From positions 2,451,688 through 2,479,925 of the forward strand of contig NC_087064.1 in NCBI RefSeq assembly GCF_963678635.1: a stretch of 28,238 nucleotides of DNA, given 5' to 3'. Made by a program: the position numbers and the translations under genes. The DNA is from Symsagittifera roscoffensis. Taxonomy: Eukaryota; Xenacoelomorpha; Acoela; Convolutidae. The notes under the pieces are model-generated. The model did no database searches, was not told where the DNA came from, and was given only the letters and a program-made list of their open reading frames with translations. Every line of letters begins with the position of its first letter. Position 1 is the first letter of the stretch. Below, piece by piece: positions 1 to 8,819 of this stretch.

Positions 1-960
1 GGACTTTCACTAGATCCCTTTTTTTAGTAGGTGATGTTTCTTTGGCCCATTTTTCCACAGCTAGAAAAGACAAGTTATCAATTACGTACGCTATCTCGTG
101 CAACTCTAAGCTATTGGTTGCCCGAATTATATTTTCAATTGGAATTGAAGTAACTCCTGCGTTTCCTAAGGCATAAAATTGATCTCGCGGACTCAAGTCT
201 AACAACGCATCTGAAACAGTATCGCGATCTAACTTAACGTGTAAGCCATGATAAAGGTCTAGTTTTTCTAAATGAGGCAGCTGGGATCCCGTTCGTTTCA
301 TATCTTCCAACGATGGTGGTTCCCATTTTGCCGACGATTTGAGAACCTCTTTGATCTTTGGTTTTTCCAAATCACTCGCCGCTTTGAGCAACTTAGTCTC
401 TGCGTTTTGAGGAATCTTGTTTGATAGAATTTCCAGCTCAAGGTCGGAAAGCTTGTACAAAACATTGAGAGCTTCTTTAGCGGTTTCTGGAGCTTCGATG
501 CAACATTCGCCTTCGTCGTTTTTATCGCCTCGACCAGTTGTTCTAGATTTTCTCTGGTTATCCGCATAGTTAAAGGAACAACCGCATTCCTTGTCTTTCA
601 TTTGTGACTGATACGTCGACTGGCTCGGCCGTCTAGTTTCTGCGTTCCGCCCACACATGCATCCCGGGTCGTCACCAGAGGCAATTTTCGAAGCAAGAAT
701 CGGATTCCGTTCCAACCTTTCTGGGTCATACGGGCAAGTTTGTTCGGCCTTGCTTCTTCGTTTTGGGTCGTATCGCGATGACTTATAGTCGGCTGATCGG
801 TTATAAGACAGGTCGGAACTAGTTTGGGTGCTGGAACTTTTTGATGTTGCAAAAGTGACTCGTCGGCCAGAGCTTCTTCTTTCGCTTTTCGTTCGGCTTT
901 CTGCCAGTGGTCGACTATCGTAATATTGCCAATTGCTTTCGTTTTTATATTCGTCACTGT
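1..960 (-). CDS. Host gene, last visible exon (partial), unknown function
   Basis: A minus-strand frame is open without a stop from 960 to the window edge, about 320 codons, and runs out of the window. It follows a good acceptor (TTGTTTTAG at 969-961) and is entered in phase 1, which matches the donor phase of the exon at 1347-1592. The first part is rich in Ser, Arg and Lys with scattered Cys (pairs such as CMC and CGC); the rest is a Leu/Lys/Glu-rich, probably helical and folded region. I do not recognise a domain. The open frame has no Met near its start, which fits an internal exon. The gene reads toward the left edge, so the C-terminus is missing. The alternative of a chance open frame is unlikely at this length in AT-rich DNA. 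Confidence 0.6.
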
Positions 961-1346
961 CTAAAACAATATCTTACTTTTTGCTTTTCAAAATAAAATT
1001 GCGAACGGAGGATTGCATAATCTCAAAAACATCATAAAAATGAGTTTATTAAATTTGAATTGAATTCTGATTATTTCTCGCACGTAACCTTAATATTATT
1101 TTAGCCAATGTGCTCAAAACTCAATATTTATTATGAAATAATTCGTTTCTCTTATTGTCACAATCGGGCAGAATTGGAAAAAAAAGTTGAATGTCTCTAA
1201 ATGGACAATTTTAATTTGTTCTCTTTTTAAAGCATTTCAGGGTTCTCTAGAAACAATCTTCTGTGATATTTTCTAAAGATGAGTCATCCTTTTTTAAGAT
1301 TGTTAAAAAATCCCAATTTAGATTAGAAGTAGCTTCGAGTACACAC
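961..1346 (-). other. Host intron
   Basis: AT-rich spacer between two phase-compatible minus-strand exons; donor GTGTGT at 1346-1341, acceptor TTTTAG at 961. Nothing else is visible in it. Confidence 0.45.
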
Positions 1347-1592
1347 CAGTTGAACATTTACAAGATAATTCGCAGCAGTCGTAGACTTCATCTTCATCTT
1401 CTATCCCTGGTCGAGGTGCTCCGCTTATAATTGGACTTGTTTGGCCAAATTTTGGTCTACTTCGAGCGGTCACGTCCCATATAGTATAGGTTTCATTGGG
1501 CATAACTTTTGTAATGTGCCATTGCGCATAATTTTTTGTAACTATATACGTGATGGACAAAAATTTGGACAGAAATTTAAAGCCCCCCTCCA
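1347..1592 (-). CDS. Host gene, internal exon
   Basis: A minus-strand open stretch of 246 nt. Acceptor ACGTCAG ends at 1593, donor CTG|GTGTGT follows 1347. It enters in phase 1 and leaves in phase 1, which fits both neighbours. The product segment contains an acidic patch (EDEDEV) followed by a Cys cluster (CCELSCKC). The acceptor lacks a strong pyrimidine tract, so the 5' edge of this exon is uncertain; an alternative AG at about 1613 would need a different phase. No family recognised. Confidence 0.4.
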
Positions 1593-1930
1593 CTGACGTG
1601 TCATTGCTTGATCTGAACAATAATCACCGCGCAAATATATATTTAACGGAACACCTGGAAAACTAAACTTCAAGAGATGCTCACAATTTTGACCGCGTCG
1701 ACCAAAATAAGGTACAATTTGACTGTGAATTGGCAGTTTTGTGACTAAAAATTAGCAGTCGGAAGCAATTTTTAGTCAAGAAAAACTCGACTTCGATCGA
1801 AGCGGTCTAAAGTTACAGAATTTTGGCAGAGAAAATAGAAACATAAGCCAAGCACCTCGATCCGGAATCCCAGTCGGTTTATTGTAATCTTCTGCTGCAA
1901 TTATCGTCTTCTGCCGATGAGCAGATTTAC
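1593..1930 (-). other. Host intron
   Basis: Between the minus-strand exons at 1347-1592 and 1931-2042. A second possible donor (GAG|GTGCTT, exon end about 1856) keeps the same phase and would lengthen the upstream exon by 75 nt. No other feature seen. Confidence 0.35.
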
Positions 1931-2042
1931 CTCGCGAGTCTACTTGTCGTACTGGCTCTATTTCTTCTTCTGATCCGGATGAGTAGGAATCAGAGGAGTG
2001 CTTAGAGAACTCCAAGTCGCCCGTCAGTTCCGAATACACGTT
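1931..2042 (-). CDS. Host gene, internal exon (Ser/Glu-rich)
   Basis: Acceptor CTTTTCAG ends at 2043; donor CGAG|GTAAAT follows 1931. The 112-nt exon enters in phase 0 and leaves in phase 1, matching both sides. It encodes an acidic, Ser-rich segment (SSDSYSSGSEEE), the same low-complexity style as the upstream exons, which supports all of them belonging to one gene. Such segments are usually disordered and phosphorylated; that is inference. Confidence 0.5.
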
Positions 2043-2679
2043 CTGAAAAGTAATATTTCGAACGAAAAACCTTTTGAAAGTTAAATTTTGCAGTTCAATT
2101 TTGATAGCTAAATATTTTTCGACTACTGGAATTTTTTCCTTAAAACCCAAAAAGAGAATGATATGAGCCAGCAACGTTCAGAAAATTTAGTAAGTTTCTA
2201 GTAAGGAAAGTCTTGTTTCCTCAACAGACGCTTTTATGTCCGAAGATAGTTTTGGCGGTGACAGATCATTCAGCATAATGGTTTAATAACAGAAAATTCA
2301 ACCAAAAACAACATATTGAGAACAAAACCGACAGACAAATAGAACCGACTCATGAACGCAAGTAAACGGAAAAAAAATCACTGCTTTCGTAATTGAAAGA
2401 AAAAAATTGATGTCCTTAAAGCTCTTTGAATTTCTAGAATATCTCATGATGGACTCTTTTGTGATAAAATGAGCCCAATTTGAGACAACTGGATCAATAG
2501 ATAAAATTTTCATTTCACTGTGAAATCTGATAACTAGATTCCATTACCGAAATGAAAAGCAACCACGTTTTTCATGTTCATTGCACTTTCGCTGTTTGAT
2601 AGTGAATTTTGTCTTCCTTGTAACAGATCAAAATTTAAGCCGCAAAAAATGTAAAAGTGAGCCTGAACAAGAAGTGTGT

Positions 2680-3060
2680 TGGGGTAGTTTTAAATGAGTG
2701 TACAAAAAGATCTTGACGTTGGAAGGATTTTTGACGGCTAAAATTATGATTTTTTGATTTTGCTCAAAAAACGCTCACCATATAGATTGTACAATAAACA
2801 ATTTCCATTGAAAAACCAAAATACAATTAAACATTGTTTGGGTAGTTTTAAAATGAGTTTAAAAGAGGTTTTGAGTGGTTGAAATCATTTTACTAACGAA
2901 AATATAAAATTAGTTTTTGTAAAAAAATGCTTACATGAAAACTGTACATAAAATTTTTTCCATAGAAAACTTTTATTAATCAAAAATCATTTAGAAACAG
3001 GTTTTGGTAGATTCAATTGAGTTTAGAATAGGGTCTTGCTGAATCAGAACATTATGTAAC
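2680..3060. repeat. Degenerate tandem repeat, unit about 160 bp, 2.4 copies
   Basis: The motif GGGTAGTTTTAAATGAG recurs with changes at about 2682, 2840 and 3005 (spacings 158 and 165). Each of the first two copies is followed by a similar order of words: GACG or GAGTGGTTG, an A-rich stretch ending in GCT-AC, TGTACA, then TTTCCAT-GAAAA. The third copy is partial. No coding potential is seen. Confidence 0.55.
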
Positions 3061-3316
3061 GGAATAATTGTGGTCGGGGTGGGTTTTTTTTCTTCAGACG
3101 AATGTCGACTTTTAACTAGCCATTTTTGACGGAATTTTTAAATATCATTCAAAAAGTACTGTTGTCCTGGGCTTAAATTTGAAAACATTTCACCTGTGAT
3201 TTTTTTTTCAAGTTATGGAATTTTAAATTTTGCCATTTTGGCCAATTTGGGACATTTAACGCCCGATTTCGAGCTATTAACGTGTAAGCGGAGATTTAAT
3301 CCGGTGGCAGGACAAC

Positions 3317-3423
3317 CTACCCTATTCCAAACTACCCTATACCATTCTACCCTATGCCATTATACCCTACACATCAATCTACCCTATAATAATCTACCCT
3401 ATATTAATCTGCCCTATATACCA
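3317..3423. repeat. 15-bp minisatellite with CTACCCTAT core, 7 units
   Basis: The word CTACCCTAT (or a one-base variant) starts at 3317, 3332, 3347, 3362, 3379, 3394 and 3409, a period of 15 bp with one 17-bp unit. The array is open in one plus-strand frame only because 15 is a multiple of 3; I do not regard it as a gene. Confidence 0.8.
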
Positions 3424-3729
3424 GCTTAACCGGTGCCTAATTAATGTAATCTTTCAAAGTCCTATTTAGAATCGGAAATATAGCAGCACGTGTTATTTCA
3501 TTTGAGTCTACATTTTTGGATTCAATTTGAGTATTTCACTTAAGGATATTGTTCTAATGACTAAATCGCAATTTAAGCCTCAAAATCTGAAATTTGACTC
3601 AATTAACAGGTTTTAATCCCCAATTTTCAAAATCACGTACAAAATTGAAACCAAAACTACATCATTATATCAATTTTCCTTGGAATAACTTTTACCAAAA
3701 TCACCGAAAACACCGAGCCTCACCGTATT

Positions 3730-4367
3730 CTCCTCGATTTTGAACGTGCAGCACTAAACGCTTTCGCTAGTCATCATACGGAGCGTTGCTGAAAGGCTGA
3801 TTTTTTCATTTATGTCAAGCGTTCAACCGGAAAATAAACGAAGTTGGCCTAAAGCGACTGTATGAAACTAATCACGATCTCAATTTGCCGTTGCGCTTAA
3901 TTCCAGCTCTAAGTTTTGTACCAGTTGAATTAGTCAATGCTGCTTTTGACTTGGTTATCGAGGAAATCGAAAAAGTGTCTGAAAAATTTGATCTCGACGA
4001 CAACATCTCTGAAAAACTTGATGAGGTAGCCTCATACATCCAGCGCACCAAAAGCGAAACCATCGGAAGGAATTCTCGCGACCCTCTCTTTCCAGTAAAC
4101 CTTTGGAATCATTCCGAAGCAGCTGCTGGGTTAATAAGGACAACAAATGCTGTAGAAGGCCGGCATCTTGGCGTTGCTACTCTCTTTAAAGGAAAACATC
4201 CATCCTTTCACACATTTCTCGAACAAATCAAATTAGATGCTGCCAATCAAAAATTCAATATAATGAAAGCAATGGTGGGAAACAGCAACCCCAGTCGCAA
4301 GAAGTACTGGGAATTGAATGAGAAAGTGAAAAATTTTTGCAACAATTTTAACAAAGATCTATTTTAA
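3730..4367 (+). pseudogene. MULE (Mutator-like) transposase C-terminal relic
   Basis: The conceptual product has the order of motifs seen in animal MULE transposases: DFERAALNAF near 3733 (the DFE region), then, in another frame after a shift, FFHLCQAFNRK from about 3801, then RLIPALSFVP (3895-3925), and finally LWNHSEAAAGLIRTTNAVEG (4111-4170) with a following HPSFHTFLEQIK, the typical NN-E-H and HPS-W/F block. An in-frame TGA at 3798-3800 stands where Cys is usual before FFH, and there is a frameshift between about 3770 and 3795, so it is dead. The last 160 codons are intact. No N-terminal half, inverted repeats or 9-bp duplication was found. It lies in the host intron, opposite in strand to the host gene. 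Confidence 0.7.
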
Positions 4368-4743
4368 TTGCCAGAATTGATTTGCTAATAGGAGCGGAAT
4401 CTATCACTTTGTACTTTATATGGCATGTGGGGCTTGATTTTCACAAAAAATCTCAAATTAAAAAAAAAGATTTAGTTTTACTTTTTTACATTTAATTTTT
4501 TCTTGTTATTACTGCTCCATAGACCTCAAAGGCACTGATAGAAGCAGTCTTTTTTAAAACTTATAATTTAATTCTAGATTATGGAAAAAATGCCTGTCAT
4601 AATACTACATATAGAAAAATTCTTAAATCGTGCTATTTCCATATTAATTTTTTAGTCTATGAAAAAATATGATAAGCGTTTTGTCAACCGGGTAGATGCA
4701 TGCCTGGTCAAACGTTAAAAATAATGACGTCAAAGATGCATGC

Positions 4744-4881
4744 CTGGTAGAAAGTGGTGGTTTTGTAGGACCCAGTCAACTCCTCCGATAGTCTTTCGGG
4801 GACACTCTTGCTCTTGGAGGACAGGAGATCCGAGTCGTCCACTCCACTGATTTTCTCCTCCGTGTTAATCTCCTTCTCAAT
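4744..4881 (-). CDS. Host gene, internal exon
   Basis: Acceptor ATCTTTCAG ends at 4882. The 138-nt exon is read in phase 0 throughout and encodes an acidic, Ser-rich segment (for example DDSDLLSSKSKSVPERLSEE). There is no convincing GT donor; the best edge is CTACCAG|GCATGC, a GC donor, which keeps phase 0 for the next exon at 2042. The same CCAGGCATGCATCT word recurs about 50 bp downstream on the minus strand (near 4686-4700), a possible duplicated splice region. Confidence 0.45.
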
Positions 4882-5252
4882 CTGAAAGATTCTTTGGCAT
4901 CTCAATTAGAAAACATCAATTTTTTTAGAACAATCGAGTATATAAATTACAGAGCCAAGTTATGCCTAGAAAGTTCGCATTAGTCATATTATTGTAGCAC
5001 AAACGCGGATATACGATTTCTTCCTTACATAAATTATGACACAATCTTTTATTTTGATCGACTAAATTGATTTTCCAACCTTTGGCAGAAGACTATAAAG
5101 ATCCAATTTTGCCCAAAAACTTGCCCACGCAGCCGAGTTTCCGAAAAAAAATTCAAACACGGGGTGTCTTTTTGGGGTGTATGTGGCCACCCGTGCTATC
5201 GGATCTAAACCAACTTTGCTTCCGAATAAATCATATTCTTATCGGAACATAC
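4882..5252 (-). other. Host intron
   Basis: Between phase-0 exons; donor CAG|GTATGT at 5252-5247 is a good consensus and the acceptor at 4882 has a pyrimidine-rich lead. Nothing else seen. Confidence 0.5.
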
Positions 5253-5597
5253 CTGAGTGAAACTCTCCCGTTTCGGTTCTGGAACTTTAGTCATAGTCTT
5301 CGTAGTTTTCGTAGACTTGGACGCTTTCAGACTCGGAGTAGACGTGCGATAGTTTCGTGACCGCACAGTTCCACCTCCCAGGGGGGCTCCACTGCCACTC
5401 CCGGACCCCGTCTGAAATGACCCCGATCTTGTACTCTCCTCCCCCTCGTCATCTTCCCCTTCGTCGCCCTCCTGCGCCCACCCGGTGGACTCGGTGGAGT
5501 CCCAAGTGACGAAGTCTGTATTGGTATCCCTGCTGCTGGAGCCATCTTTCCCAGATTTAGCCCCTCGACTCTTCCGACTCTTGTTGGAAGTAACTGG
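5253..5597 (-). CDS. Host gene, internal exon (Ser/Gly/acid-rich)
   Basis: A GC-rich island of minus-strand coding sequence in AT-rich surroundings. The product is low complexity: basic Ser-rich (KSRKSRGAKSGKDGSSS), then acidic (EGDEGEDDEGEE), then Gly/Ser-rich, then Lys/Thr-rich (KASKSTKTTKTMTK). It ends at a strong donor (TCACTCAG|GTATGT). Two acceptors four bases apart (AG before 5597 or CAG before 5593) are possible; 5597 gives phase 0. This exon is the one nearest to the inserted element on this side. Function unknown; a disordered nuclear or cytoskeletal protein would fit but that is a guess. Confidence 0.55.
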
Positions 5598-6272
5598 CTA
5601 TTCCCAATCAGACATATTTGACCCGGTGGATTGGACTAAACTGTTTCAAAGCTTGAACAAGGTTATTCTTACATGTACCATACAATATTCCGATCACGGC
5701 AATTAATGAGAAAAAAAATTTAAAATGCGGAGAATTTTTCATATTCTTTTATTGAATTTATGTTGGCTCCAAATGAGCAAATACAAAAAATTGAATTTGA
5801 ATATTAAAGTTGAAAAAATGTCAAAATATTAAATTAACGCCTAAATATGGTTTAAAACTTTTCCTAAAACAAAGTGGAAATGGTGGTTCACTGAGCTGCG
5901 TTCCGATTCCTTGCTGAAATTTAGTCTAACTATTCTTTTATAACACCGTGAGACAACTTTTTTTCAGAAGTTTTCAGAATCCAAATCGCGCTAAAAAGTT
6001 TTTATATAATCTAAAAATCGTTAACATCTGATGTTTATTTGTTGTTCCCAGGGGGCGGATCTAGGATTTTCTCGAGGGGTCGGGTCGGATTTTCAAAAAT
6101 TGCCGAAAATTTGTCGACTTTTTTAGTTTGACCGAATGGATTTTCCGAGCTCTGCAAAAGCACTATGAGTACCCTGTTTCGGCAAATTGTTTGCATCACA
6201 GGTGAATTTTTGTAAAAGCAACAGACAAAAAAGGCGTTTTTAGCACTATTTGGACAGTTTTTACCAAAAAAT
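5598..6272. other. Host intron, part left of the insertion
   Basis: AT-rich, no gene seen. It is interrupted by the Polinton at 6278/6279; the intron would resume at 24582 on the other side. Confidence 0.4.
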
Positions 6273-6278
6273 TGCGTT
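6273..6278. other. Left target-site duplication TGCGTT
   Basis: The six bases directly outside the left end are repeated exactly outside the right end (24576-24581). Six base pairs is the duplication length known for Polinton integrases. Confidence 0.9.
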
Positions 6279-6510
6279 AGTAGTATTGTATCGTGTCCCG
6301 GATCCTAAGGGGGGGGTCCTTCCTAAGGGGGGGGTCCTCACGTAAAGCAAAATCCTAGGAAAGGGGTCCTTAATTTTTTGGAGGACCCTCATCCTAGGAT
6401 TTTGTAAACGAAAGAGATTTTCCACCCAAAAAGCAGAAGACCCCCTACTTAGGATCTTGCTAAGTTTAGCTTAACAACAAGGGACACGATACAAAAATCT
6501 TTCTAATTCC
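6279..6510 (+). repeat. Left terminal inverted repeat (232 bp)
   Basis: Matches the reverse complement of 24344-24575. Positions 6279-6388 (110 bp) match perfectly, including two 8-base G runs; the inner half has diverged. The repeat is itself a long imperfect palindrome: TGTATCGTGTCCC near 6287 pairs with GGGACACGATACA at 6481-6493, GATCCTAAG near 6301 pairs with CTTAGGATC near 6449, and CAAAATCCTAGGA near 6349 pairs with TCCTAGGATTTTG at about 6392-6404. Confidence 0.93.
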
Positions 6511-6795
6511 AAATTTTGGGGTCCCAATTATTGGTCCTGATTAATTATATGAATCATATTAATTGTTATGCTTGTTTAGGGTAAATGAACTTTCGACCTA
6601 GTTGAAATTTGTTAGTGAACGGGGAATTGACTTTTATGGTATATAATAAAAATTCGCCGGCCATTTTGGCAGCGTAGCTTAACTGTTGGCAGCAGTAAAC
6701 TAATTCCTTAACTTGACCTAAATTTTATGGTGAAAAGGCAGTAAATTGAAATTACTCTCAAAAGGCGGCGGCCGTTTCTGGGCAAAATATACCAA
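6511..6795 (+). promoter_or_regulatory. Leader region of the left gene array, with TATA box
   Basis: No gene. TATATAATAAAA at 6640-6651 is a good TATA-box candidate about 150 bases upstream of the first start codon, and would serve the whole plus-strand array. A GGTCCC word at about 6520 may be the eroded end of the terminal repeat. Confidence 0.4.
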
Positions 6796-7365
6796 ATGAT
6801 AAAATTGTCAAATTTTGAAATAAGAAAAATGAAATTAGAGGGAACTTGGTGTACTGAAGATATTGATAATGAACATTTACAATTAAGAGTGTTTTCAACC
6901 GCAGAAAAAAACTCATTTTTCAAATTATGTAATGAACGCTACGTCGTCTTCCTCGAAAGGGCAAAGGAAATTTCAAAGAAAGAATACGAGTTGATTTTCA
7001 AAGAACAATTTTATTTGAGTGAGCTTCAACAAATCTCTTGGTGCATTTCTACAAAACAAAAGTATGGCACTGTGAGCGATTTGAATATTGCTGATTATGA
7101 AAACGTTTTCGACTATTCGTTTGACTTTAACTCATTATGGGTTGATAAAGACTTGGAGAGAAAAATCCGTCTATGTTTCAACAAGCTATCAAAATACAAA
7201 AAACTTCCGGTGGTTTATTTAATTATTTACCACCGTTATCTTAATGAGTCTAAATGGTATTTGCAAGGTCACTTTTATTTCCACTGGCTTGAAATTCAGC
7301 AGGTTGGAGAGGTGTTGGAAAAAATAAATAATGAAATTGCAAAAAAGCAGAGTAACTCCTATTGA
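6796..7365 (+). CDS. Polinton leader-gene protein, unknown (189 aa)
   Basis: First gene of the left array, starting at the first in-frame ATG after the TATA candidate. I do not recognise it. The protein has no signal peptide or membrane segment; it is mixed alpha/beta in character, with a Trp/Cys pair near residue 17 and an aromatic-rich C-terminal part (KLPVVYLIIYHRYLNESKWY, then GHFYFHWLEI). It overlaps the next gene by 35 nt in another frame, which fits virus-like packing. Codon use resembles its neighbours. Position next to the terminal repeat is typical of lineage-specific early or regulatory genes, but that is inference only. Confidence 0.7.
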   Translation: MIKLSNFEIRKMKLEGTWCTEDIDNEHLQLRVFSTAEKNSFFKLCNERYVVFLERAKEISKKEYELIFKEQFYLSELQQISWCISTKQKYGTVSDLNIADYENVFDYSFDFNSLWVDKDLERKIRLCFNKLSKYKKLPVVYLIIYHRYLNESKWYLQGHFYFHWLEIQQVGEVLEKINNEIAKKQSNSY

Positions 7366-7765
7366 TTTGAAAATAATTCACGAAATTTATACGTCTTTGA
7401 AACAAACTTATCCTGATAATTCTAACCGACGCAACTATTTTCTAGCTGCATGTTCTCTGTTTTTTGTTAGTTCTGATAACCTTAACTACGACATTTTAAT
7501 TAAGTTGAGACCTTATGGTGGCTTGATTGGTATTGATAACTCTTCCTTGGACAAATATTTGAAAAATTCCAAAATTTTACGATTGCACGCTATTTTGCAC
7601 GATGCGGCCGGATTTATACACGAATTTTATCAACAGGGTCCCACGTACTGTTACATGTTGCCCTGGAACTGTAACAACAGCTTATTGGGACATTTGAGTG
7701 GAATAGCGTTCTGCCTTTTCATTAAGTTGAAAAAACCAGAAGTTTATCATTTACTAGAATGCTAG
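7331..7765 (+). CDS. Conserved-looking Polinton protein with HDAAG motif (144 aa)
   Basis: Starts with ATG inside the end of the previous gene and overlaps the next by seven bases (ATGCTAG). The C-terminal half carries striking motifs: LHAILHDAAGFIHEF (85-99), GPTYCY (103-108) and SLLGHLSGIAFCLF (117-130). The combination of a HD dyad with a Gly/Cys/Tyr-rich loop and a hydrophobic segment recalls small lipase or phospholipase A2-like proteins, but the motif order differs from true phospholipase A2 (Ca loop first), so I do not assign the activity. I believe similar proteins occur in other invertebrate Polintons. Function unknown. Confidence 0.7.
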   Translation: MKLQKSRVTPIDLKIIHEIYTSLKQTYPDNSNRRNYFLAACSLFFVSSDNLNYDILIKLRPYGGLIGIDNSSLDKYLKNSKILRLHAILHDAAGFIHEFYQQGPTYCYMLPWNCNNSLLGHLSGIAFCLFIKLKKPEVYHLLEC

Positions 7766-8328
7766 GCGAGAGATCAGTTGTGCTTGACGTGGAAGGCTTT
7801 CGTTACAAGAAAAACGCCTTTGTGGTTAAAGAATTAGCAATAACAACTTCAGACTACAGCGATCGACTCATTTTCCTACCTCCAGTGAATTTCAATATAC
7901 TACCAAAGCTTGAACAAAAAGCTTACAACTGGTTAACTAATTATTTACACGGTCTCCATTGGGAAAACGGTGATTATCTTTATATAAACTTGAATCAAAT
8001 ACTTCAGAGTTTTGTGCTGAGAAATCCTGGTGCCGTTTTTTACGCTAAAGGAAAAGAAAAGACAGAATTTTTGGCCAAGTACTTGGACCGAAAGATTGAA
8101 AACCTAGATGATTTGGGCTGTCCTCGGGTTGAAAACTTATATTTTAAAAATTATCCAAGTTGCAATAAACATATTCCACATTACAACTCCAGGAATCATT
8201 GTGCCTTGAAGAAAACCAAGGTTTTTTATGATTGGTTGAAAAATGAACAACAGCGAGAGATCAGCGAAAGTGGAGACATACCTATCACAAAATTCAATGC
8301 TTTGTGCGTGGATGACTCCAGAGGGTGA
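7759..8328 (+). CDS. Exonuclease-like (RNase H fold, DEDDh-type) protein, possibly inactive (189 aa)
   Basis: Opens with VLDVEGF (8-14), which looks like exonuclease motif I (D10, E12), then has YAKGKEKTEFL (95-105), NLDDLGCPRV (115-124) and NHCALKKTKVFYDWL (146-160). The last block resembles the H-x-A-x-x-D motif III of DEDDh exonucleases, but Lys stands where the metal-binding Asp is expected, so catalysis may be lost or the resemblance superficial. Two Cys and two His around 135-148 (SCNKHIPHY, NHCAL) could bind a metal. Related proteins with the same DVEGF/KG-EK/LGCP/HCAL pattern are, to my knowledge, widespread in animal genomes next to virus-like transposons. It overlaps the next gene by 86 nt if that gene starts at 8243. 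A role in genome processing or in countering host RNA or DNA sensing is speculation. Confidence 0.65.
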   Translation: MLGERSVVLDVEGFRYKKNAFVVKELAITTSDYSDRLIFLPPVNFNILPKLEQKAYNWLTNYLHGLHWENGDYLYINLNQILQSFVLRNPGAVFYAKGKEKTEFLAKYLDRKIENLDDLGCPRVENLYFKNYPSCNKHIPHYNSRNHCALKKTKVFYDWLKNEQQREISESGDIPITKFNALCVDDSRG

Positions 8329-8584
8329 TATTAAAATTTCATTAACGAGAATAGAGCGTATTGATTGCAGTGGCCAAATTGTTCAGAGGAAGGAGCAAAT
8401 AATAATTTCCGAAGAAGAGTTGTCTACGTTGAAGAGGTTTTTTCCAGTTATTGATCAATTTGTATACTTCCAGAGATTCAAGTTTATCAGAAATGTTAGC
8501 CAGCAAGCGAGGAGTATGTCTTCCCGAACTAGTCTTAGTACCCAAACGTCAGCCAGGAGTTCAGATGGATCTAAACAGCAGTGA
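8243..8584 (+). CDS. PC4-like small protein (113 aa), tentative
   Basis: The middle part (about 28-70) has the rhythm of a PC4/p15 single-stranded DNA-binding domain: alternating beta residues (DIKISLTRIERI), a turn with Gly, then EQIIISEEELSTLKRF, like the I-x-L-S-x-E-E/W-x-x-L ending of PC4. The tail is Ser/Thr/Gln-rich and probably disordered (SSRTSLSTQTSARSSDGSKQ). A second start at 8297 (MLCAWM...) would reduce the overlap with the previous gene to 32 nt. It may be a distant relative of the better PC4-like protein encoded at 15830-16189. The assignment rests on pattern only. Confidence 0.5.
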   Translation: MNNSERSAKVETYLSQNSMLCAWMTPEGDIKISLTRIERIDCSGQIVQRKEQIIISEEELSTLKRFFPVIDQFVYFQRFKFIRNVSQQARSMSSRTSLSTQTSARSSDGSKQQ

Positions 8585-8747
8585 ATTGCCAGATGAGATT
8601 AAGACGATTGTGAAAGAGGATACTGTGAAGAAAATAATGTACTACAAAAAAACCGCAAATATCCCAGCAAACTTTGTTTTAGAAATGCATGACATAAATG
8701 ATAGAGATTTCACACGTTATGAAATTTTTTACTGTTCTCAAAAGTAA
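8565..8747 (+). CDS. Small protein, unknown (60 aa)
   Basis: The frame is open from 8451, but the first 38 codons lie wholly inside the previous gene. ATG at 8565 gives a 60-residue protein overlapping that gene by only 20 nt, in keeping with the rest of the array. It is acidic at the start (SSELPDEIKTIVKEDTVKK) and ends with aromatic residues (YEIFYCSQK). No domain recognised. Confidence 0.5.
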   Translation: MDLNSSELPDEIKTIVKEDTVKKIMYYKKTANIPANFVLEMHDINDRDFTRYEIFYCSQK

Positions 8748-8819
8748 TTTAATTTTTTACAAGCTTCATTCGCAGAGAGAAAAAGTCTAACGCAGTCTGT
8801 AGAATAAATAGTTTCTCAA

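Larger units (their letters stand above)
2043..4743 (-). other. Large host intron holding repeats and a MULE relic
   Basis: Non-coding for the host gene. It contains a degenerate 160-bp tandem repeat (2680-3060), a 15-bp minisatellite (3317-3423) and a plus-strand MULE transposase fragment (3730-4367). If the GC donor at 4743-4742 is right, this is a GC-AG intron. Confidence 0.4.

Noticed and set aside
598-957. 119-codon minus-strand frame starting at a non-ATG codon
   Set aside because: A different minus-strand frame is open across the whole 1-960 stretch and fits the splice phase, so this one is a shadow.
3196-3429. 77-codon plus-strand open frame ending in a NLPY-type repeat
   Set aside because: It is the translation of the 15-bp minisatellite plus random lead; no gene context.
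5067-5706. Two plus-strand open frames (97 and 73 codons)
   Set aside because: The minus strand of the same DNA has a strong donor and a typical low-complexity coding frame that fits neighbouring exons.
6279-6510. Left and right terminal repeats as two independent MITEs in opposite orientation
   Set aside because: A shared 6-bp duplication lies only at the outer edges of the pair, AG/CT ends fit Polintons, and the inner edges show no duplication.
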